DNA of 19,493 nucleotides from CAYUIG01 sp964444685. GTDB lineage: Bacteria; Gemmatimonadota; Gemmatimonadetes; Longimicrobiales; RSA9. The DNA lies in assembly GCA_964444685.1 (NCBI GenBank), contig CAYUIG010000054.1, forward strand, positions 1 to 19,493, in the 5' to 3' direction. Positions 15,901 to 19,493 of this stretch are shown in pieces (positions within the stretch are counted from its first letter, which is position 1; each line of letters begins with the position of its first letter). Under the pieces are notes generated by a model. It was given only the letters and a program-made list of their open reading frames with translations. It made no database searches and had not been told where the DNA came from. The position numbers and the translations under genes were made by a program.

Positions 15901-16004
15901 GCCATCGCCGCCGCATCCGTCGCCACCGGCGCCGGCCCCTGGGCAGTGAGAGGAGCCGCAAGGACGAGCCCCGAGAGCACCGAGAGCGAGAGATTTCGTT
16001 TCAT
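12930..16004 (-). CDS. Secreted Asp-box (BNR/VPS10, sortilin-like) beta-propeller protein
   Basis: The 1024-residue protein has a signal peptide (predicted cut LTA|Q after residue 21) followed by roughly 700 residues of Asp-box repeats. About eleven are visible, for example KSENAGISW (79-87), KSTDGGQTF (133-141), RTRDGGRTW, KSTDGGTTW, RSDDGGESW, VSNDGGRTW, RSPDRGDSW, KSTDYGRTW and GTTDGGATW. Such repeats build one or two beta-propellers, as in sortilin and xyloglucan-active GH74 enzymes. Behind them comes a FlgD-like Ig stretch (VITDATGAVVRELTAEN), then a helical, possibly coiled-coil tail broken by a glycine-rich run near residues 960-975. No sorting signal of the type IX kind is seen. Whether it is a glycosidase or a binding protein is open. 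The start is the ATG at 16004; a longer reading would translate the repeat arrays upstream. Its 3' end overlaps the aminopeptidase gene by 43 bp. Confidence 0.85.
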   Translation of the reverse strand: MKRNLSLSVLSGLVLAAPLTAQGPAPVATDAAAMAALEFRSIGPAVISGRISDIDVAMIPGEEPGRVIYIASAGGGVWKSENAGISWTPIFDDQPVQSIGDVTVAPSNPDIVWVGSGESNNLRSSSWGNGVYKSTDGGQTFQMLGLPTSQHVPRIVIHPTNPDLVFVAAMGPLWTSGGERGLYRTRDGGRTWERVLYVNETTGITDVVFDPANPEVMYAAAMQRERKAYSFVAGGPGSGIFKSTDGGTTWQRIEIGLPSGEKGRIGIDVSRSQPRTLYAYVHAQEGGVFRSDDGGESWTRQSNLSSLPWFTGQVRADPSIPDRVYHLGQQLSVSNDGGRTWERIAQTTHVDHHALWIDPTDSDHVMIGNDGGFYISRDGAQSWDYAENLPVSTFYAIGVDMREPYWVYGGLQDNGSWGAPSRTRTRSGIGNTDWVNVGGGDGFYTQIDPSDPLTMYAESQNGALSRVDVPTGERKSIRPRAEDDRPLRWNWSVPVVISRYDHNVLYVGANYLFRSPDRGDSWTRISEDMTRALDRDTLPIMGFRAAGGLGRHDGTAPYGNITTISESPLRRGLLYVGSDDGVINVTRDDGATWTRIERFAGVPDLTYVSRVEASHHDEGTVYATFDGHRSNDFEPYVLKSTDYGRTWTSIAGNLPESGSVQVVREHPRNPHLLFVGTEFGLYGTTDGGATWARVGNELPYVSVHDLAIHPRDNDLVIGTHGRGMYILHDLTPFERLADAQRSQATIFEPPAATIFNLAPGPGSPGDREYFAPNPPNGAMVSYWIGDVGAGRASLVITDATGAVVRELTAENSTGLHRTAWDLRWESPAAAAAGPRAADPDDDDPPFRGPAGPYVAAGEYGIELRVTPENGSPRTVASSRVTVQRDPLVRLTVAQFEELEDYRVRAYAVQKEANALVRELESAQRRLEQASGPDTTRISEARAAVDAALEAIRGRQQRGGFGGGFGGGGGGILGSVNGVANVIGSTHFAVTAEQKEAIEQARADLESQRPAVQRALEAASSAAGS

Positions 16005-16017
16005 GGTTCTTTTCAGG

Positions 16018-16059
16018 GTCGAGTGTCGGGGGTCGAGAGTCGAGAGTCGGGAGTCGAGG
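16018..16059. repeat. Six tandem GTCGRGN heptads
   Basis: Six contiguous 7-bp units (GTCGAGT, GTCGGGG, GTCGAGA, GTCGAGA, GTCGGGA, GTCGAGG) lie 14 bp upstream of the propeller start, inside its probable leader. They match the heptads at 5835-5929, and an 11-bp string GAACCCGCCGT follows here (16065-16075) exactly as at the centre of that hairpin (5877-5887). The stretch 16076-16133 between this array and the next shows no gene. Confidence 0.8.
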
Positions 16060-16133
16060 GCACTGAACCCGCCGTCCCCAATGGAGCGGAGCACGCCACC
16101 GCACGCAAGCGGACCCGCCTTTCCCGTCGTAAG

Positions 16134-16227
16134 GTCGCCCGCCGTCAGTCGCCCGCCGTCAGTCGCCCGTCGTTCGTCGCCCGCCCCAAGTCGCCCGTCG
16201 TACGTCGCCCGCCCCATGTCGCCCGCC
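16134..16227. repeat. 14-bp tandem repeat array (GTCGCCCGYCNNNN), about 6.7 copies
   Basis: Units begin at 16134, 16148, 16162, 16176, 16190, 16204 and 16218, each opening GTCGCCCGCC or GTCGCCCGTC, with a variable last four bases. A degraded further copy may lie just before 16134. The period is twice seven, matching the heptad arrays. There are no unique spacers, so it is not CRISPR. The array sits between the divergent propeller and leuS genes and ends 13 bp before the likely leuS -10 box. No gene is visible in 16005-16280. Confidence 0.85.
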
Positions 16228-16240
16228 TCACCGCATCCGC

Positions 16241-16246
16241 TATATT
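16241..16246 (+). promoter_or_regulatory. Possible -10 box (TATATT) of leuS
   Basis: TATATT is the only AT-rich hexamer in front of leuS and lies 35 bp before its ATG. No -35 hexamer is seen at the usual distance; that position falls in the last unit of the 14-bp array. There is no room for a T-box leader. Confidence 0.35.
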
Positions 16247-16280
16247 TCACGGCTCACGACGATTCCAGACACCGAAGAAG

Positions 16281-18770
16281 ATGCCCGAACCAAGGGAGAC
16301 GTACCGCCCGACCGAGGTCGAGGAGAAGTGGCAGCGCCGCTGGGAGGAGCGCGACACGAACCTCCGCACCGACGAGGCGCTGCGCACCGCCGAGCGGCCG
16401 TTCTACAACCTCATGATGTTCCCCTACCCGTCCGCCGAGGGGCTGCACGTGGGGAACATGTACGCCTTCACCGGCGCCGACATCTACGGCCGCTGGAAGC
16501 GGCTCCAGGGTGAGGACGTGTTCGAGCCGATCGGCTTCGACGCGTTCGGAATCCACTCGGAGAACTTCGCCCTCAAGCAGGGCACGCATCCGATGGAGCT
16601 GATCCCGAGCAACGTCGCGAACTTCACGCGGCAGCTCAGGGGCATTGGTGCGATGTACGACTGGAACCACACGGTCGATACGACGGACCCGTCGTACTAC
16701 AAGTGGACGCAGTGGCTCTTCCTCCAGCTCTACGACATGGGGCTGGCAGTCAAGAAGGAAGCGCCGGTCAACTGGTGTCCGTCGTGCAAGACGGTGCTCG
16801 CGAACGAGCAGGTGATCGCGGGCGCGTGCGAGCGCTGCGGCACGCCCGTCGAGCAGCGTCGTCTCTCTCAGTGGTTCTTCCGTATCACGGAGTATGCGGA
16901 GCGGCTGCTGAACAACCTGTCGTGGATCGACTGGTCCGAGACGACGAAGCGCGCGCAGGAGAACTGGATCGGCCGGAGCGAAGGCGCCGAGATCCATTTC
17001 CCGGTCGCGCGCCGGAAAGTTGCGGAGGACCGGCACGAGCCCGCACAGCTTCAGCCGGACCGCCATCGCATCACCGTGTTCACGACGCGCCCCGACACCA
17101 TCTACGGCGCCACCTTCATGGTGCTCGCCCCCGAGCATCCGCTCGTCGACCGACTGACAAGCGACGCGCAGCGCGCGGAGGTGGACGCGTATCGGCGCCA
17201 GGCCGCCGCGATGGACCTGGTGACGCGTCGCAAGACGGACAAGGCGAAGAGCGGCGTTTTCACCGGCGGCTATTGCATCAACCCGGCAACCGGCAAGGAC
17301 ATCCCGGTCTGGATCGCGGACTACGTGCTGATGGAGTACGGCACGGGTGCGATCATGGCCGTGCCCGGTCACGACCAGCGCGACTTCGAGTTCGCGCAGC
17401 AGTACGACCTGCCGATCGTGCGCGTCGTCGCGGCGAACGCCGACGACGCCGCGCAGCCACTCGCGGAGGCGTACGACGGCGAGGGCGTGCTCGTGAACTC
17501 CGGTGAGTTCGACGGGATGACGTCGCAGGAAGCGATCGGACGGATCACCGCGTGGCTGGCCGAGCGCGGGCTGGGTGAAGCGCGCGTGAACTACCGGCTG
17601 CACGACTGGACCATCTCGCGCCAGCGGTACTGGGGCCCGCCGATCCCAATCATCTACTGCGACGCGTGCGGCATCGTCCCCGTTCCAGAGACGGACCTGC
17701 CCGTCGTGCTGCCGTTCGTCGAGAACTACAAGCCCGACGAGAGCGGCGTGAGCCCGCTCGCGCGCGACGAGAACTGGTACCGCGTGCCGTGTCCGAAGTG
17801 TGGCGCCGAGGGCCGTCGCGAAACGGATGTGAGCGACACGTTCCTCGACAGTGCATGGTATTTCCTGCGCTATCCGTCCACGTCGCATGACGACGTGGCA
17901 TTCGATCCGGAGCTCACGAAGAAGTGGCTGCCCGTCGACATGTACATCGGCGGCGAGGAGCACGCGGTGCTGCATCTGCTTTACGCGCGCTTCATCACGA
18001 TGGCGCTGCACGACCGCGGACTCATCGACTTCGAGGAGCCGTTCCGCACCTTCCGCAAGCACGGGCTGCTGATCAAGGAAGGTTCGAAGATGTCGAAGAG
18101 CCGTGGCAACGTCGTGATCCCGGACCGCTACATCGAGGAGTGGGGCGCGGACACGTTCCGCACCTACCTCATGTTCCTCGGTCCGTACCAGGAAGGCGGC
18201 GACTTCCGCGACCAGGGACTCCAGGGCGCGTTCCGGTTCCTCGCGCGGCTCTGGGACACGATCGTACCGGTGGACGCAATGGGCGACGCGTCGCCCGCCG
18301 GTGACCTCGAGCGGCTTCTGCACGCCTGCATCCGCAAGGTCACGGAGGAGATCGCGGCGCTCCGATACAACACCGCGATCGCCGCGATGATGGAGTACCT
18401 GAACTCGGTGCGTGAAGGCGGACGCGTCGCCAATCGCAGCGAAGTGGAGCCGCTCGTGCCGCTCGTAGCACCGTTCGCGCCGCACATGGCCGAAGAGCTG
18501 TGGGAGCGGCTCGGTCATTCGGAGAGCATCTTCACGGGCGCGAACTGGCCCGCGTACGATGCGGCGAAGGCGGCCGCCGACACGATCGAGATGGTCGTGC
18601 AGGTGAACGGCAAGGTACGCGCGCGTCTGCCGATGGCGGCGGGAACGTCGGAGGACAACGTGCGCGACGCTGCACTTGCCGACGAGAACGTGCGCCGCTT
18701 CCTCGATGGTGCGAGCGTGCGCAAGGTAATCTTCGTCCCCGACCGCCTCATCAATCTCGTGATCGGCTGA
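16281..18770 (+). CDS. leuS: Leucyl-tRNA synthetase
   Basis: The 829-residue class I synthetase attaches leucine to tRNA-Leu and proofreads. Its order of parts is standard: a HIGH-type motif reading HVGN (56-59) in PYPSAEGLHVGN, a zinc module with Cys166, Cys169, Cys183 and Cys186, the CP1 editing domain with TTRPDT (268-273) and the editing Asp in GHDQRD (Asp365 region, 363-368), a second CxxC pair set around YCDACG and PCPKCG, the segment DTFLDSAWYFLRYPS, and KMSKS (603-607). The C-terminal end VQVNGKVR...VIFVPDRLINLVIG is complete. Two family-level variations stand out: Asn in place of the final His of HIGH, and GIHSEN where many homologues have GLPAEN. The ATG at 16281 is where family similarity starts; the purine run GAAGAAG directly abuts it. 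A CsbD-like gene follows. Confidence 0.95.
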   Translation: MPEPRETYRPTEVEEKWQRRWEERDTNLRTDEALRTAERPFYNLMMFPYPSAEGLHVGNMYAFTGADIYGRWKRLQGEDVFEPIGFDAFGIHSENFALKQGTHPMELIPSNVANFTRQLRGIGAMYDWNHTVDTTDPSYYKWTQWLFLQLYDMGLAVKKEAPVNWCPSCKTVLANEQVIAGACERCGTPVEQRRLSQWFFRITEYAERLLNNLSWIDWSETTKRAQENWIGRSEGAEIHFPVARRKVAEDRHEPAQLQPDRHRITVFTTRPDTIYGATFMVLAPEHPLVDRLTSDAQRAEVDAYRRQAAAMDLVTRRKTDKAKSGVFTGGYCINPATGKDIPVWIADYVLMEYGTGAIMAVPGHDQRDFEFAQQYDLPIVRVVAANADDAAQPLAEAYDGEGVLVNSGEFDGMTSQEAIGRITAWLAERGLGEARVNYRLHDWTISRQRYWGPPIPIIYCDACGIVPVPETDLPVVLPFVENYKPDESGVSPLARDENWYRVPCPKCGAEGRRETDVSDTFLDSAWYFLRYPSTSHDDVAFDPELTKKWLPVDMYIGGEEHAVLHLLYARFITMALHDRGLIDFEEPFRTFRKHGLLIKEGSKMSKSRGNVVIPDRYIEEWGADTFRTYLMFLGPYQEGGDFRDQGLQGAFRFLARLWDTIVPVDAMGDASPAGDLERLLHACIRKVTEEIAALRYNTAIAAMMEYLNSVREGGRVANRSEVEPLVPLVAPFAPHMAEELWERLGHSESIFTGANWPAYDAAKAAADTIEMVVQVNGKVRARLPMAAGTSEDNVRDAALADENVRRFLDGASVRKVIFVPDRLINLVIG

Positions 18771-18772
18771 CG

Positions 18773-18787
18773 TGGCACCTCCCTTGC
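18773..18787 (+). promoter_or_regulatory. Candidate sigma-54 (-24/-12) promoter for the CsbD-like gene
   Basis: TGGCAC, five bases, then TTGC matches the RpoN core TGGCAC-N5-TTGC at every fixed position, with exactly 10 bp between the GG and GC pairs. It begins 2 bp after the leuS stop. A start about 12 bp downstream would leave a leader near 25 nt holding the ribosome site of the CsbD-like gene. No enhancer site was identified. Confidence 0.5.
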
Positions 18788-18822
18788 GCGTATGCCCCGC
18801 GCATTTCAACAGGGAGGCTGCC

Positions 18823-19038
18823 GTGCACGAGGACGAGAAGGATCGCCAGGAACGCGAGGGCCAGAAGGATCAGGTCGAAGGTGCGATCGATCAGGCCGAA
18901 GGCCGCATTCGCAACACGATCGGCGCTGCAACGGGCGACACGAAGGAGCAGTTGAAGGGCAAGGCGAAGGAGCTCGGCGGCAAGGCGAAGCGCAAGCTCG
19001 GCGAGCTGCGCGAAGACACTGCGCGCGACGAGTCCTGA
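18823..19038 (+). CDS. CsbD-like general stress protein
   Basis: The 71-residue protein is highly charged and helical. Its core, KDQVEGAIDQAEGRIRNTIG followed by KEQLKGKAKELGGKAKRKLG, matches the CsbD family pattern of paired short helices with repeated GK/KxKE units. CsbD-type proteins accumulate in stress in many bacteria; their biochemical role is unknown. I chose the GTG at 18823 because a perfect ribosome site (GGGAGG, 18812-18817) lies 5 bp before it; a GTG at 18772 in the same frame has none and would fall on the sigma-54-like element. The gene is 52 bp after leuS but seems to have its own promoter, and a strong hairpin follows its stop. Confidence 0.85.
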   Translation: MHEDEKDRQEREGQKDQVEGAIDQAEGRIRNTIGAATGDTKEQLKGKAKELGGKAKRKLGELREDTARDES

Positions 19039-19049
19039 GTCGTATGCAC

Positions 19050-19090
19050 GGAGCCTCGCGATTGCGTTTCCGAACGCGTCGCGAGGCTCC
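19050..19090 (+). terminator. Strong hairpin downstream of the CsbD-like gene
   Basis: A perfect 12-bp stem GGAGCCTCGCGA/TCGCGAGGCTCC, then a short internal loop and GCGTT/AACGC, closes on the loop TCCG, a member of the stable UNCG tetraloop class. It starts 11 bp after the stop codon. No T-run follows, so termination may be Rho-independent only weakly, or the stem may protect the 3' end. Confidence 0.65.
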
Positions 19091-19121
19091 CGATCGGCCT
19101 CGCGCGCGGGCGCACGCGGGG

Positions 19122-19150
19122 TTGACCACCCTCTGAGAGACGGTTATTTT
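19122..19150 (+). promoter_or_regulatory. Promoter of the initiator tRNA gene
   Basis: TTGACC (19122-19127) and TATTTT (19145-19150) are 17 bp apart, ideal vegetative spacing. The tRNA begins 11 bp after the -10 box, so transcription starts close to the mature 5' end. It is the clearest vegetative promoter in the window. Confidence 0.7.
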
Positions 19151-19161
19151 AGTTGTCTTGA

Positions 19162-19235
19162 CGCGGGGTGGAGCAGTCTGGTAGCTCGCCGGGCTCATAA
19201 CCCGGAGGTCGCGGGTTCAAATCCCGCCCCCGCTA
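19162..19235 (+). tRNA. Initiator tRNA-fMet (anticodon CAU)
   Basis: The 74-nt cloverleaf carries CAT at 19196-19198, a T-arm GCGGG-TTCAAAT-CCCGC and nearly the sequence of E. coli tRNA-fMet. Initiator marks are present: three G-C pairs in the anticodon stem (GGG/CCC) and an unpaired first position, C1 facing U72, where E. coli has C1 facing A72. The unpaired end lets the formylase act and blocks elongator use. CCA is not encoded. Confidence 0.95.
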
Positions 19236-19274
19236 TGCAGGGCACGCTGGACCCGGAGACACCGTGAACCGTAA

Positions 19275-19357
19275 CCTCTTCCTGCGAGACCGATCGTCCG
19301 CCGGCGCCCCGCGCGCCGGCGCGGATGTCGACTCCTGGCGGTCCTAGCGGGAAGAGG
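19275..19357 (+). other. Rod-like self-complementary segment between two tRNA genes (possible structured RNA)
   Basis: Nested arms pair in order: CCTCTTCCTGC (19275-19285) with GCGGGAAGAGG (19347-19357, one G-U); GACCG (19288-19292) with CGGTC (19339-19343); CGTCCG (19295-19300) with CGGATG (19322-19327, one G-U); CCGGCGC (19301-19307) with GCGCCGG (19313-19319), loop CCCGC. About 29 pairs make one long rod with an 11-nt one-sided loop. The 206-bp gap between the tRNAs holds no convincing gene. It does not match the conserved apical loop of SRP RNA; identity is unknown. It may be a processing spacer in a tRNA transcript. Confidence 0.5.
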
Positions 19358-19396
19358 AAACGACGACGACCAGACCCGGTCGAGTTGTCTCCCTCG

Positions 19397-19429
19397 CCCG
19401 CGCCGCCGTTGCAGCGCGGGCTTTGTGTT
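19397..19429 (+). terminator. Weak intrinsic terminator-like hairpin before tRNA-Phe
   Basis: Perfect 7-bp arms CCCGCGC (19397-19403) and GCGCGGG (19414-19420) with a 10-nt loop are followed by CTTTGTGTT, a modest T-rich tail. It lies 12 bp before tRNA-Phe and may end the upstream tRNA-fMet transcript. Confidence 0.45.
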
Positions 19430-19441
19430 GAAGGGGTTGCG

Positions 19442-19493
19442 GCCAGGTAGCTCAGTTGGTAGAGCACACGACTGAAAATCGTGGTGTCGGCAG
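19442..19493 (+). tRNA. tRNA-Phe (anticodon GAA), cut by the right edge
   Basis: The segment shows the acceptor start GCCAGGT, a D-arm AGCTCAGTTGGTAGAGC, and the anticodon loop CTGAAAA with GAA at 19474-19476 inside a CGA/TCG-closed stem, all typical of bacterial tRNA-Phe. The variable loop has begun when the window ends; the T-arm and 3' acceptor strand are missing. No separate promoter is evident between the hairpin at 19397-19420 and this gene. Confidence 0.93.

Noticed and set aside
16134..16227. CRISPR array
   Set aside because: The 14-bp units are contiguous, have no unique spacers of 25-40 bp, and no cas gene is present.
16005..16250. An earlier start for the propeller protein
   Set aside because: It would place 82 residues of repeat-derived sequence before a clear signal peptide.
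15531..16280. An upstream in-frame extension of leuS by 250 codons
   Set aside because: It would translate the antisense of the propeller gene and the repeat arrays; similarity to the synthetase family begins at the ATG at 16281.
16228..16280. T-box riboswitch in front of leuS
   Set aside because: The leader from the likely -10 box is under 40 nt and has no T-box sequence or terminator hairpin.
16254..18809. An 851-residue open frame antisense to leuS
   Set aside because: High GC content keeps antisense frames open. The product is rich in His, Arg and Val with no family motif, whereas the plus strand holds a complete leuS.
19275..19357. Signal recognition particle RNA between the tRNAs
   Set aside because: The rod lacks the conserved GGAA-type apical loop and the adjacent conserved internal loop.
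19195..19467. A 90-residue minus-strand frame ending GAGFEPATSGL
   Set aside because: Its ends are the complements of the two tRNA genes; this ending is a well-known annotation artefact of antisense tRNA.

Overview
The window is about 19.5 kb of very GC-rich bacterial DNA with tightly packed genes. A Kdo transferase (waaA) implies lipopolysaccharide, so the cell is diderm. Several traits together recall Gemmatimonadota or a neighbouring phylum: a secreted Asp-box propeller protein, tandem secreted amidohydrolases, signal peptides ending in Ala-Gln, and heptad repeats reading GAGTCGG in intergenic DNA. This placement is by gene style only and is not proven.

Layout. 1-2505 (minus strand): waaA, a JAMM metallopeptidase, and a fused ubiquitin-like (MoaD/ThiS) plus E1-like (MoeB/ThiF) protein cut by the left edge. 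2555-3904 (plus): a membrane-attached glycerolipid acyltransferase. 3889-5752 (minus): a PadR regulator, a secreted serine hydrolase of the class C beta-lactamase fold and a 63-residue protein, behind a PadR-type palindrome that overlaps the likely -10 box. 5835-5929: a large hairpin of heptad repeats. 5971-7032 (plus): a solitary D12-class adenine DNA methyltransferase. 7033-11751 (minus): three consecutive exported amidohydrolase-fold proteins followed by a DUF423 membrane protein. 11845-12972 (plus): a putative lipoprotein zinc aminopeptidase, meeting tail to tail a 1024-residue Asp-box beta-propeller protein (12930-16004, minus). 16005-16280: two more tandem-repeat arrays. 16281-19038 (plus): leuS, then a CsbD-like stress protein with a sigma-54-like element in front. 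19162-19493: initiator tRNA-Met, a rod-like structured spacer, and tRNA-Phe cut by the right edge.

How the genes fit together. The JAMM peptidase and the fused Ubl-E1 protein form a minimal sulfur-carrier unit: the fusion buries the Gly-Gly tail internally, and the neighbouring peptidase is the obvious candidate to expose it. In the amidohydrolase operon only the middle protein keeps its metal ligands; both flanking proteins keep the fold but have lost them, which suggests one enzyme with two non-catalytic or re-purposed partners. Five exported proteins share a predicted cut just before Gln. The repeat arrays at 5.8 kb and 16.0 kb share heptads and an 11-bp core, which points to a dispersed repeat family. 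No insertion sequence, integrase, CRISPR array or phage gene was seen.
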